Positions 43,624 through 54,452 are shown, counted from the stretch's first letter. The stretch: 64,000 nt of DNA from Tricholoma matsutake (GCA_026075535.2 AP026541.1:10106001-10170000); one strand, 5' to 3'. The notes: generated by a model not told the origin, from the sequence alone. Translations and numbers: made by a program.

Positions 43624-46415
43624 TTGTCAGGGGCAGCCAATCAAAATGATGCTGAGTCACACTTAGTGATGTGCACAGCTCGGCCCAAAGCTGCAAGCTG
43701 GCTGGGGCCAAGCCCAAAAAAGCCAAGCCTGGCTAGGCCATCACGATGGCCTAGGAGGGCCTGCAGCTCAGGCTCAGAGGTTCAAAAGCTGTAAGCTGTG
43801 GCCTGAGCTGTGGCTTTTTGGCAGCAGTTCTGACCTCAATTCACTGACAGATGCTGTGATCACAGACTCTTTTACAACAGTCAGATTGCGAGGAAAAACT
43901 ACAAATGTGAGTAAATCTGCAAACAACTACGAAATCAGACACTTAAGGTTTTAAACTATAGTGTTCAGGTGCAGTAATAATGCCTTTGATAGGGGTTGCC
44001 ATATGAGATGAGTAAACATGTAAGGAAAAGGGAGATGTAGGTACATACAGTGGTCATGAGAGCAATAAAGAATGGTCTGGGACAGTAAGGCAGGTGAGTG
44101 TCGAGCCTGTAAATCCAGCCTTTTCTGTTATACATAAGGCGAGTTCTTTTTTTTCAAACATAAAGTTACACTATGTCAACCGTGACCATGCAGGATAGGC
44201 ACCCATTGAATCCATCCAGCCACCTTACTGCCACTTCCAATGCTGCACAGCCAGCGCCATCTTCTCATCAGGAGAGCATTGCGCAAGCCCAGAGTGCTCA
44301 TGCTGCTGCAGAAGTGCAGAATAATCCACCTGTTACACCAAGTCTCTCCATGACAACTCTGGTCCTGATGCATGTCAATCTTGATGATCAACCAAGATCA
44401 AATGCTGGATCCCTACCAATCACACCAACCACATTGAGTATCCCACCTTCCACTGCCCCACCCTCCGAGAGTGAGAGCAACTCAGACATGCCATCTATGA
44501 CTGCAGCCAAGAAAGGAAAAAATAAACAAAAACAATGCAGAAACTCTTCAGGTGGGGTTTACCAAACCAATCTTTTGATATATCTCTGTTGATCTTGAAT
44601 TCAGGTGCAGATGACACTGCTCAGACTGACAAAAATGGAATGTATCAGGACATTAACGTTATGGATATTGATTCTGATTCAACCGATCCCAAAACAACAA
44701 AGAAGAATAAGAACACAAAAGGTGACATTGATCACTTTTTTGAGCCTGTCAGGCACATCAGGGGGATAAATGTGGATGGCAGCAGTGCAAATCTTGCATG
44801 TAAGTCATTCAGACATGTCAATCAACATGATTTGATCTTGTATTTCATAGGAATGGGGATGATGGCCATAACAAATCTGTTGTCGAGCTTGTGGACGAAC
44901 ATACCACTCTTCGATGGCACATGCCTTCAAAGCATAAGGTAACCAAAATTCTCTATTTCAGTGATTTACATCTGATTCTCGACTCTGGTAAAATCAGGGT
45001 CTCTATTGTCATTGGTGCAAGGCTTCCAAGTTTCTCTTGATGATATCCAAAGATGCAAAGGCAAGGCATGAAGAAGCTACTGCAAATGCTAAGGAGCAAA
45101 CTCAGGACAATAACCACTTCCACCAAGTGAATCCTAAAGACAAGCCTGTGCTGTATTCAGATGAACTTTTCAAGGAAGCTGCAATACAGTGGCTGATCAA
45201 AACCAATCAATTTCATTATATTTTACTTACACACCTCTGAGTCTGATCATTCATGCATACTACAGCCTGTTTCTGCTTTTGAACACCCATCCTTTCAGAA
45301 CATGATTCATGTTGCATCTCAAGCTACTCGTGGTGTCAAGATTCCAAATTGAAAGCAAACTCATGAAGAGATCATTTCACTTTTCAAGGCACAGATGAAT
45401 AATCTTGAGGACTGGCTTAATGTGGGTATTTTGTAATTTTTTGCATAGATCTTGTCACCGTCTGTAAATTCAGAGCAAGTATGTCTCAGGAAGAATCATC
45501 ATGTGTGACGCATGGCAAGCCTCAAACACAGATGGATACTTTGCAGTCACAGGGCACTGGATTGAAAAGCAATCTCCTGGACAGTGGAAACTTGAGCATG
45601 GTCTTTTTGGGTCTTCAAGGATGAGTATGGCACATAATGGCAAACAGTTGGGTCAAGCATTGTTCAAGATTTGTCTTTGTCTTGGTATTGTTCACAAAGT
45701 ATGTCCATCCACAATGTAACTGTGTTTTAAAATTCTTATTGCCATGTAGATTGGTCACATCACCTGTGATAATGCATCCAACAACAGCACTATGCTAGTG
45801 GAGTTTGTGTGATGTTATAAAGACAAAATGGGAGAGCATTTCGATGTACAAAAACAACATATTTGGTAAATCCAATTATTTCTGCAGATCATATTTTCTA
45901 ACGATAGCTTTTGCCCCAGGTGTCTCGCACATATCATCAATCTTGCAACTCAAGCCCTGATCTCAACTAGGTGCAAGGCAAAGTATTATAACCCACACAA
46001 CATTGATGAGCATGCTCCAGATGTTAATGCTGTAGAGCGAGATGAGTTGGGACTGGTATAATGTAATTTCTGTGAAGGTGCACTTTGTAACATCCTTGCA
46101 TGAATTACTCATAATCTATGATCAAGGAGCAATCATCTGCACAGTGCAAGGAGCTATTCCGATTCCTCCAAGCTTGTAAAGGTGTCAGGCTTCCAGTACA
46201 GTTATTGCTTGATATGAAGGTTCAATGGAGCTCAATGTATGTCATGTTGAATTGACCTGAGTCCCAAAAGAAGGTGAATAATGTCATATTGAGTAATGAT
46301 CTTTGTTTCTGATGCATATATGATAGTTTGTTGATGAATTTGTTTATGAGCTTGGGGTTCGCACCAACAGCATTGAGGCATGCAAAAAAATCGATGCTCT
46401 TGCACTGTTGGAGGC

Positions 46416-46841
46416 TGTAAGGGGACTAAGGGGGTGCCCTGTGTGTTTTTCCTATTTTTTATGTTCGTCCCATATTTTTCCCCACCTCATTTCCTTCTAT
46501 TCTTCATTTTCTATGATTTTTCCGGATTTTATTACTAATTTTCCCTTGCTATCATGTTTGTATATGTTGACACTTTTATATTTAGAGGCGGAGTACCCCT
46601 TCCGACACATACCCCTTGGTATGATGTCATTCGGCGGCCTTGATCCGCCTATCTCCGCCTTTTTCTATTTTTAGGTTATATTTGATTTTTGTCGTCTTCA
46701 CATATACTGGGCATCAGCAAGGGGATCCTTAGAGTTTTCTCTTCGGATTTCCCTTTGCTAGGTGCGCCCCCAATGCCTGTATTATGTAGTATAATTTTAA
46801 CTTCGGATTTCCCTTTGCTAGAGGCTTAGGTTGCCCTTATA
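46416..46841 (+). repeat. Element F 5' LTR
   Basis: Starts TGTAAGGGG and ends GCCCTTATA, so the outer ends are inverted TGTAAGGG/CCCTTATA, with TA in place of the usual terminal CA. A 21-bp segment occurs twice inside (46741-46761 and 46801-46821). Confidence 0.95.
46677..46741 (+). promoter_or_regulatory. Element F LTR promoter: TATA-like box and predicted RNA start
   Basis: TATATTT (46677-46683) lies about 50 nt upstream of AGAGTTTTCT (46731-46740), which is complementary to the primer-binding site and is therefore the likely RNA 5' end. Confidence 0.5.
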
Positions 46842-46843
46842 GT

Positions 46844-46853
46844 AGAAAACTCT
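46844..46853 (+). promoter_or_regulatory. Element F self-priming primer-binding site
   Basis: AGAAAACTCT starts 2 nt after the LTR and pairs over 10 nt with AGAGTTTTCT at 46731-46740. Confidence 0.72.
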
Positions 46854-47007
46854 CCCCTAAGGCCCGAAAATCGCGAACGCGCTGCCCAAAATAGGCAGGT
46901 ACGGACTGGACGACGCTTCCCAAAGCTCCACAGAGTCCCTACACACCGTTCCAGATACTCTCGCCTTTATTGCGCCGCCATTTTCGCCAAACGCGCTCCC
47001 TAGCGAC

Positions 47008-48126
47008 ATGGACGCATCAGAACGCTTCGACGCGCTTGAAAGCGACGTTTCCGGAATGCGCGCGCAAATCGACTCGCTTAAATCTACGATTGAAAACTTC
47101 GTTAGGACCCTCCAGGCTAACCCTACGACTAATAGTTCCCCCTTCACGACTCCAAGCGCACCCAACAACGATGTTTTGCCAAACGCGTCCACTAAGGAAC
47201 GTGCCCAGATCAAACCGTCCCCCCCCGCCGAATTTAATGGTGCACGTGCGCAGGGACGTGCATTCCTTAATTCCTGTGAGTTATACATTAGTCTCCAGTC
47301 GCATCAATTCGTCGATGAGGCTGCAAAAATTTATTGGGCCTTCACATACATGAAATCTGAACGCGCCTATCTCTATGTGGACCGTATCCTACGTCAAACT
47401 AAAGAACTCGGTTCTCTACCTTTCTCCACTTGGGGTGACTTTCGAGCTGAGTTCGTACGCCACTTCTGCCCCCTCAATGAACGCCACCGAGCAGTGACAC
47501 GACTTGAGTCATCCACTTACCACCAGGGACGTCGATCCGTGGACGACTATATCGATGAGTTCAAGGATTTGGTGGACATGGCAGGGTATGGGAGTGGGTT
47601 ACCAGTGGTGGTGAAGTTCCGACGGGGGCTCAACCGAGAAATTCAGGACCAGATTGCACAGATGTTGGAAGGGCGCCCAGCGGACGATGATATCCTTGCT
47701 TGGTATGAAGCTGCTTCACTCTGTGATGAGAACCGACTCACAAATGCGGCGTTTAATGCTGCATTCCGTGCTCCAACTACCACTCATACACCCTACACCT
47801 TCAATCGAAGCCTCCCCCGCCCTAACCCCATTCCTGCTCGTCAAACTCCCACACCAGCCGTCAATATCCCAGTACCAATGGATGTTGATGCAGCCCGCAG
47901 CCGTGCACGTAAGTTGGATCTCTGCTACCGTTGTGGGGAACCTGGACACAGGGCTGGAGCGTGTCCCCATCGTCAGGATATCCGCATGCTCACCCCCGAG
48001 GGACGAGACGAACTCCTGCAAGATCTGTTGGCACTTGTAGATGTTGAGGAAGCGAAGGATCAAGTTGCAGAGGAGGTTAAGCTGGAAGTTGTAGAGGAGC
48101 AGGATTTTCCTATTCGCAGCGAGTGA
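47008..48126 (+). CDS. gag: Element F Gag (372 aa)
   Basis: Capsid and nucleocapsid of element F. Residues 1-35 form a heptad-like helix (FDALESDVSGMRAQIDSLKS). The retrotransposon capsid domain runs about 65-240 (QGRAFLNSCELYI, FTYMKSERAYLYVDRIL, TRLESSTYHQGRRSVDDYI). The zinc knuckle CYRCGEPGHRAGAC is at about 310-323. The stop TGA at 48124-48126 overlaps the pol frame, which is -1 relative to gag and open from about 48080, an overlap of roughly 45 nt. No classic slippery heptamer was seen, so the way pol is expressed is open. Confidence 0.95.
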   Translation: MDASERFDALESDVSGMRAQIDSLKSTIENFVRTLQANPTTNSSPFTTPSAPNNDVLPNASTKERAQIKPSPPAEFNGARAQGRAFLNSCELYISLQSHQFVDEAAKIYWAFTYMKSERAYLYVDRILRQTKELGSLPFSTWGDFRAEFVRHFCPLNERHRAVTRLESSTYHQGRRSVDDYIDEFKDLVDMAGYGSGLPVVVKFRRGLNREIQDQIAQMLEGRPADDDILAWYEAASLCDENRLTNAAFNAAFRAPTTTHTPYTFNRSLPRPNPIPARQTPTPAVNIPVPMDVDAARSRARKLDLCYRCGEPGHRAGACPHRQDIRMLTPEGRDELLQDLLALVDVEEAKDQVAEEVKLEVVEEQDFPIRSE

Positions 48127-51100
48127 ATCGTACGCCCTCACTGCCTGTCCATAACCGCTTTGAAGTCTTGTCAGTTGAATCCCTGGAGAATGAATCCATT
48201 TCTGTGACTGCTCCCCTCTCTGACCCTTCGAAGTTGGCTAAAGACGTACCTGCTCTCCCCATCTCTCCTTCTACTCCACGTCCCAAAATTAAATCATGGG
48301 AGCGTAAACTACCACGCAAGTATATTGTGGCATCCACTCCCTCTGCACATTCCTTAAACCTAGCCATCGAACTGCAGACGACCGACACTGGACAGATACT
48401 CGGTGTTTCTGCGCTCCTGGACTCTGGTGCGACTGGTCTCTTCATCGATTCCCATCTGGTACAACAACATCGTCTAAATACTCGCTCACTCTCACGTCCG
48501 ATACCTGTATATAACGTGGATGGATCCCCAAATGAAGCTGGTGCCATCCGAGAGGTTGCAGACCTGGTTCTCCGTTACAAAGATCATAGTGAGCGTGCCC
48601 TTTTTGCTGTCACTCAATTAGGAAAGCAAAAGGCGATTTTGGGATATCCATGGCTTCGAGACCATAACCCAGAGGTCGACTGGCGCACCGGGGAGGTTAC
48701 CATGAGCCGATGTCCATCCCGCTGTCGGACGTGTTTCACAGAAGCCAGGCAAGAACGTCGTGGACAGAAGGCGGCAATACGACGAACTCAGAAGTGTCGT
48801 GCTGGACCCCTGCCTATACCTGAAGTGGAATTGGAAGGGGTTCCTGATCTAATACCGGACTCGGATGATGATGATGAGGACCCAGAGGAAGTGGAGGAGG
48901 GTGATCGGATCTTCTACACTGCGATTCGCTCGTCGCATGAGGTGTGTGCCACATCGAACATATCCCAACGCCTCGCCGAGGCCTTCCACAAAAACAACGC
49001 TGCTAAATCCTCTACTAACTCCTTACTCCCTCATCTCCATGAGTTTGAAGACGTGTTCTCCAAGGAGTCATTTGACTCTCTTCCTGCGCGTAAGCCATGG
49101 GATCACGCGATCGAACTCACCCCCGGCGCAACCCCTTCATCCTGCAAGGTCTATCCTCTCTCTCCGGAGGAACAACGGCAGCTTGACCAGTTCATCGACG
49201 AGCACCTGGCCTCTGGACGTATTCGACCATCGAAGTCACCCATGGCCTCTCCCTTTTTCTTTGTCAAGAAGAAGGATGGCTCACTTCGACCAGTTCAAGA
49301 CTACAGAAGACTCAACAACATCACGGTCAAAAATTGCTACCCACTACCCCTCATCTCCGAACTCGTAAACCAGCTCCGTGGAGCCCGATACTTCACCAAG
49401 CTCGATGTCCGTTGGGGCTATAATAATGTGAGGATAAAGGAGGGAGATGAGTGGAAGGCAGCCTTTCGTACCAACCGTGGTCTTTTTGAACCGCTTGTCA
49501 TGTTCTTTGGCCTTACTAATAGCCCTGCCACCTTTCAGACCATGATGAACGACATCTTCCATGACCTCATCCTCGAAGGCGTTGTCTGCATCTATCTCGA
49601 CGACATCCTCATCTTCACTCGCACAGTTGAAGAGCACCGTCGCATCACGCGCCTCGTCCTAGAGCGACTTCGACGGTACAAACTCTACCTTCGTCAGGAC
49701 AAATGCGAGTTCGAAAGGACCAAGATCGAGTACCTCGGCCTGATTATCTCGGAGGGTCAAGTGGAGATGGATCCTATCAAGGTAAATGGGGTCACAGCTT
49801 GGCCTACGCCCACGAACAAGAAGGAGGTGCAGTCTTTCCTGGGCTTCATCAATTTTTATCGGCGTTTTATCAAGGATTTCTCACATCATGCACGACCGCT
49901 GTTCGACTTGACAGGAAAGGAGGCATGGAGGTGGGATAATGCACAACAGGAGGCGTTCGAAAAGCTTAAGGAGATGGTCACTTCCGCTCCGATCCTTACC
50001 TTTGCTGACGATTCGCGTCCTTTTCGTGTAGAAGCCGACAGTTCTGACTTTGCGACGGGCGCTGTGTTGTCTCAGCAGTCTCCGGAGGACCAGAAGTGGC
50101 ATCCTGTTGCGTTCTACTCCAAAAGCCTTAGTGCTGTAGAGAGAAACTACGAGATCCATGACAAGGAGATGTTGGCGATAATGCGTGCGCTTGAGGAGTG
50201 GCGACACTTCCTCGAGGGTGCCCAACACAAGGTGGAAATTTGGACGGATCACAAGAACCTCGAGTACTTCATGACGGCCAAGAAATTGAACCGTCGTCAA
50301 GCTCGTTGGTCCCTGTATCTATCTAGATTCGACTTCTCCTTGCACCACCGTCCGGGTCGCAGCATGGGGAAGACCGATGCCCTATCCCGACGTGCAGACC
50401 ATGGGGATGGCAGCGGTGACAACCAAAACATTGTGCTGTTGCAGCCAAACCTGTTCACCATTCGGGCACTGGAAGGCATCGTACCCCAGGGCGAGGAGCG
50501 GGACATTCTACGTGACATTCGTCGCGCAAACCGTAGCGGTTTACATGAGGATGTTGTCGCCCGAGCTGTTAAAGAACTGAGGAAGGGATCGACCCTTTCC
50601 TTACGTGCGGCAGAGTGGGCTGAAAAGGAGGACTTGTTGTATTTCAGGGATCGCATCTATGTTCCCAATGACCCAGACCTTCGCCGGCGCATCATATCCC
50701 AACACCATGACTCACAGATTGCTGGCCACCCCGGACGCTGGAAGACCTTGGAGCTCACCTCACGGAACTATTGGTGGCCACAAATGTCACGGCTCATTGG
50801 TCAGTATTGTCGCACTTGTGACCTTTGCTTACGCACCAAGGTCCCTCGTCGCAAGCCTATTGGTGAGCTACACCCTCTTCCTGTTCCAGAGAGTCGTTGG
50901 GATGTCGTCAGCGTCGACTTTGTGGTGGAATTGCCAGAGTCAAACGGGTTTGATGCGGTGATGTGCACAGTTGACTCAGTGGGAAAACGCGCTCACTTCA
51001 TTCCCACTCACACCACTGTCAGTGCCCTAGGTGCCGCTCGACTCTACCTCCACCACGTGTGGAAGTTACATGGACTTCCTGGTGCCTTCCTCTCGGATCG

Positions 51101-52025
51101 TGGCCCTCAGTTCATGGCAGAGTTCACTCGTGAGCTGTACCGACTCCTGGGGATCAAACTCCTCGCTTCAACTGCTTATCACCCACAAACTGATGGCCAG
51201 ACGGAGCGAGTCAACCAGGAACTGGAGCAGTACATCCGCCTCTTTGTCAATGAACGCCAGGACGATTGGGATGATCTCCTTCCTTTGGCCGAGTTCGGAT
51301 ACAACAACCATGTCCATGCTTCCACTCAACAGACCCCTTTCCTCTTAGACACTGGACGACATCCACGCATGGGATTTGAACCTCGCCAAACTCCCTCACA
51401 CATCGAGACAGTGAATGAGTTCACAGAACGCATGAGGGATAGCTTGGAGGAGGCAAGGGCAGCCTTAGCAAAGGCGAAGGACGACATGGCGCGATTTTAC
51501 AACCAGCGCCACTCCCCAACCCCTCAGTACAAGGTTGGTGATCGAGTTTATCTTGACTCCAGTGACATCTCCACTACACGTCCATCCAAGAAACTCGCTC
51601 ATCGCTTCTTGGGACCTTTCCCCATTGTCAAGTGCGTTGGAACACATGCCTATCGTCTACGCCTCCCAGCCTCCATGTCCAGACTCCATCCCGTCTTCCA
51701 TGTCGTCAAATTGCTTCCAGCTCCCCCAGATCCGTTCCCGGGACGCCATTCACACCCACCACCACCACCTACAGTGATCGAGGGAGAACCCCAATATGAA
51801 GTCGAGTCAATCTTGGACAGCCGTTTGCGTCGAGGAAAACTCCAGTATTTGGTACATTGGAAGGGTTATGGGTATGAGGAGAACTCATGGGTCGAAGAGT
51901 CTGACGTAAATGCCCCTCGGTTAATCAAGGAATTCCACCGACGGCACACTGCTGCACCGCGTCGCATTCAAGTCACGGACTTTGGTCGTATACGATTTCG
52001 AATGCATCGGGGCGATGCATCTTAG
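48123..52025 (+). CDS. pol: Element F Pol: protease, RT, RNase H, integrase, chromodomain (about 1300 aa)
   Basis: A single open frame. Rough residue positions: aspartic protease LLDSGATGLFIDS at 98; RT from 330, with SPFFFVKKKDGSLRPVQDYR at about 375 and the catalytic YLDDILIF at about 490; RNase H EADSSDFATGAVLSQ at about 637; integrase zinc domain HHDSQIAGHPG...CRTCDLC at 860-900; DDE core VDFVVELPES at 928, LSDRGPQF at 989, TDGQTERVNQELEQ at 1022; chromodomain YEVESILDSRLRRGKLQYL at 1225 with LVHWKGYGYEENSW. All catalytic residues are present. GTG at 48123 marks where the frame leaves gag; real translation probably comes by frameshift or re-initiation. Confidence 0.96.
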   Translation: MNRTPSLPVHNRFEVLSVESLENESISVTAPLSDPSKLAKDVPALPISPSTPRPKIKSWERKLPRKYIVASTPSAHSLNLAIELQTTDTGQILGVSALLDSGATGLFIDSHLVQQHRLNTRSLSRPIPVYNVDGSPNEAGAIREVADLVLRYKDHSERALFAVTQLGKQKAILGYPWLRDHNPEVDWRTGEVTMSRCPSRCRTCFTEARQERRGQKAAIRRTQKCRAGPLPIPEVELEGVPDLIPDSDDDDEDPEEVEEGDRIFYTAIRSSHEVCATSNISQRLAEAFHKNNAAKSSTNSLLPHLHEFEDVFSKESFDSLPARKPWDHAIELTPGATPSSCKVYPLSPEEQRQLDQFIDEHLASGRIRPSKSPMASPFFFVKKKDGSLRPVQDYRRLNNITVKNCYPLPLISELVNQLRGARYFTKLDVRWGYNNVRIKEGDEWKAAFRTNRGLFEPLVMFFGLTNSPATFQTMMNDIFHDLILEGVVCIYLDDILIFTRTVEEHRRITRLVLERLRRYKLYLRQDKCEFERTKIEYLGLIISEGQVEMDPIKVNGVTAWPTPTNKKEVQSFLGFINFYRRFIKDFSHHARPLFDLTGKEAWRWDNAQQEAFEKLKEMVTSAPILTFADDSRPFRVEADSSDFATGAVLSQQSPEDQKWHPVAFYSKSLSAVERNYEIHDKEMLAIMRALEEWRHFLEGAQHKVEIWTDHKNLEYFMTAKKLNRRQARWSLYLSRFDFSLHHRPGRSMGKTDALSRRADHGDGSGDNQNIVLLQPNLFTIRALEGIVPQGEERDILRDIRRANRSGLHEDVVARAVKELRKGSTLSLRAAEWAEKEDLLYFRDRIYVPNDPDLRRRIISQHHDSQIAGHPGRWKTLELTSRNYWWPQMSRLIGQYCRTCDLCLRTKVPRRKPIGELHPLPVPESRWDVVSVDFVVELPESNGFDAVMCTVDSVGKRAHFIPTHTTVSALGAARLYLHHVWKLHGLPGAFLSDRGPQFMAEFTRELYRLLGIKLLASTAYHPQTDGQTERVNQELEQYIRLFVNERQDDWDDLLPLAEFGYNNHVHASTQQTPFLLDTGRHPRMGFEPRQTPSHIETVNEFTERMRDSLEEARAALAKAKDDMARFYNQRHSPTPQYKVGDRVYLDSSDISTTRPSKKLAHRFLGPFPIVKCVGTHAYRLRLPASMSRLHPVFHVVKLLPAPPDPFPGRHSHPPPPPTVIEGEPQYEVESILDSRLRRGKLQYLVHWKGYGYEENSWVEESDVNAPRLIKEFHRRHTAAPRRIQVTDFGRIRFRMHRGDAS

Positions 52026-52036
52026 AGAGGGGGTGA

Positions 52037-52462
52037 TGTAAGGGGACTAAGGGGGTGCCCTGTGTGTTTTTCCTATTTTTTATGTTCGTCCCATATTTTT
52101 CCCCACCTCATTTCCTTCTATTCTTCATTTTCTATGATTTTTCCGGATTTTATTACTAATTTTCCCTTGCTATCATGTTTGTATATGTTGACACTTTTAT
52201 ATTTAGAGGCGGAGTACCCCTTCCGACACATACCCCTTGGTATGATGTCATTCGGCGGCCTTGATCCGCCTATCTCCGCCTTTTTCTATTTTTAGGTTAT
52301 ATTTGATTTTTGTCGTCTTCACATATACTGGGCATCAGCAAGGGGATCCTTAGAGTTTTCTCTTCGGATTTCCCTTTGCTAGGTGCGCCCCCAATGCCTG
52401 TATTATGTAGTATAATTTTAACTTCGGATTTCCCTTTGCTAGAGGCTTAGGTTGCCCTTATA
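52037..52462 (+). repeat. Element F 3' LTR
   Basis: Read base by base it is the same as 46416-46841 and is followed by GAGGC. Identity of the LTRs indicates a recent insertion. Confidence 0.95.
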
Positions 52463-53798
52463 GAGGCTGAGTGGGATCATGTCGGAACATTCTGTAGTCT
52501 TCTCCGTGTGCATATCTTAGATCCATGGCATCACCTTCAGCTTACTGATACCTGCAACACTTAGCATGCTGACAAGGCTCAGCAAGCCTTCTCATCTGCT
52601 CAAACTTTTCAATGCCATCCCCACCATTGAAGCTCTTCATGGTGCTTGGTCTACCCAAATTGACAAACTCAAGTATCGTCCATTCAAGGAGGCACTTTAT
52701 GCTGCAACAGACAAACTCAATGAGTACTATGAGAAGACTGCAGAGTCTGATGCCCACATTCTCGCGATGTGTACATGTTCATTTTAACTAGGCTTTTTTT
52801 CAGCTGATAACCTAGTCTGTAGTGCTACACCCCAAACACAAAATGGCTCACTTCAAAAAACACTGGGACAAGAAATTACAGCAAGATGTCATAAAGCTGG
52901 GTCAGAAAGTAGTATGTCGTAATTACTCAGACTTGTGGATTAATACTCAAATGCTGCAACAAAGTTTAAAGAACGTTACTGAACATCTTCAGGCAGCTGC
53001 AGTGGCCTCTTTGACAGGCACCCCCCCATGGCCTACTAAAAAGCAGAAGACACATAACCCTCTTGCATGATCTTGATTCCAATGACTCTGATTCTGATGA
53101 TGCCAGTGACAATGAAGCATCAAGTATACCATGGCTAGTCGAATATGAGCGGTATATGAATACAAATGATATCATCCCTCCTGGAATGACTATTGTAGTG
53201 TGGTGGGGGGTGCATCAACTTTCTTGAGATTTGTTCCATGACAATGACTTGTTTCTTAGTTAAATATGCCTCGTTATCCTATCACTGCTTCACTTGCCCA
53301 GGACTATCTTGTAGTCATGGCATCATCAGTATCAAGTGAGCATGCATTTTCTTTGGCTGGCCTTACCCTCAGCAAGTGTCACAATCAATTGCAAGGAGAT
53401 GTTGTTGAAGCTTTACAGTGTTTGAAGTGTATGTATCACAATGACCTAATCTTTCAGGAAGTTGTTGTAGCTACAGAGGAGGAGGTAGACCTTGAAGGAA
53501 TGGATCTAGGATTGGCAGGGGATGCTAGTATGGTTGAAGAAGAGTTTACATAGGATCAGTTGCTTGCTGATGATGAGGATATGTAATACACTGATAGGTA
53601 GTGAACAGTCAGTTAAATTCTTCAATTTCTACACTGTTACAAGCAGGAAAGCCATGGCTTGGGCCTGAGCTGAGCCTAAGCCAGCCTAGAGCCATCTTCA
53701 CATCTCAGGCCTGAGATTTCAAAAGCCTGAGCCCCTCAAAGCTGAGCCAAAGCTATGGCTTTCAGGCTGAGCTGAGCCATCACAACACTAGTCACGCT

Positions 53799-54452
53799 GA
53801 GCAGCACTGAGCCAGCTAAGCTGATTGAGATTGCCCAAAGTTGTGGGTTTGCCATCCTAGTTGTATTTATGCTTCAGTTATACATTTTAACCATCAAATA
53901 GGTGGTGTAGACCATTATTACAAAAGAAACAAGTCATACTATCGAGTTTTGCACAGATCAGTATCTTTGATGAGATTATTTGGCTATGTTTATGTCCTTG
54001 TACCTATTACAAAACATGCTTGTGAGATGGCTCTGGAGAGTAGGGTATAACAATATACATTCAAAATAGCAGTAGGGACTCCTACAGAGTGTTTTATAGT
54101 GTTTTAAGAATGTTTAAAGCCATCCAGCTGCTCTGAATTTGAGGCAACTTAGGGCATGGCTTGAGTGGCTCTGGGTGGCTCTGAGCTGGGCCATTGGCAA
54201 CACTACCTGTCATTTAGGCATGTCACCATCCCCATCGCCCCCATTCATTGTCACCCATTGGTGTCCACACCACATCAGCAAACCCTGATTTTCCCACAGA
54301 GACTGATATGATCAGTAGAGAGCTGTAGAGCATTGTAGAGAGCTATAGGAAGCCCTGATCTGTGCAGTACCCCACAGCTGTGTGCATATCTGAGGTATTT
54401 GTCTAGTTCTATACAGTATAGTCTCCAATAAAGGAGTGCTACAGAGTGTATT
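53799..54452. other. Region between the hAT transposon and element E
   Basis: No gene. A hAT-like right end GGCCATTGGCAACACTA closes at 54205, with subterminal GGCTCTGAGC-type repeats before it, but no matching left end with a target duplication was found. AGAGCTGTAGAGCATTGTAG-type short repeats lie at about 54318-54345. Confidence 0.45.

Larger units (their letters stand above)
46416..52462 (+). mobile_element. Element F: intact, young Ty3/gypsy chromovirus
   Basis: Two 426-bp LTRs (46416-46841, 52037-52462) that I read as identical, flanked by GAGGC (46411-46415, 52463-52467). gag and pol are both full length without stops. A primer-binding site and a purine tract (TAGAGAGGGGGTGA, 52023-52036) are present. 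It splits the hAT transposase coding sequence. All features needed for autonomy are visible, so it may still be able to move. Confidence 0.96.
44173..53553 (+). pseudogene. hAT transposase, exons split by element F
   Basis: Pieces in order: a low-complexity N-terminus (44173-44592); an acidic linker leading to DIDHFF; a BED-like region GLYCHWCKASKF near 45000; the start of the DDE core with IIMCDAWQASNTDGYFAVTGH (about 45498-45560); TCDNASNNSTM (about 45760); CLAHIINLATQAL (about 45920); CKELFRFLQACKGVRLP and LLDMKVQWSSMY (46150-46240); then LEA at 46415. After element F it resumes as EWDHVGTF, and ends with the hAT C-terminal dimerisation motif SSVSSEHAFSLAG (about 53322-53360) and an acidic tail to 53553. 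Short introns are likely between pieces. TGA codons appear in several blocks, so it is inactive. Confidence 0.8.
43664..53790 (+). mobile_element. hAT transposon with decayed transposase, interrupted by element F
   Basis: Ends TAGTGATGTG (43664) and, inverted, TAGTGTTGTG (53790), flanked by GTCACACT (43656-43663) and GTCACGCT (53791-53798), an 8-bp target duplication with one difference. Repeats of GCTGAGC/GGCTCAG type crowd both subterminal regions, as in other hAT elements. It encodes a hAT transposase in intron-separated pieces. Without element F the transposon would be about 4.1 kb. Confidence 0.8.

Noticed and set aside
42573..54205. A possible outer hAT element with ends TAGTGATGGC (42573) and ...GGCAACACTA (54205), around both the 1-kb TIR element and the hAT transposon.
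   Set aside because: The flanking 8 bp (GACAATGT and CCTGTCAT) do not match. TACCTGTCA occurs at 42554-42562 and 54204-54212, but not directly at the left end.
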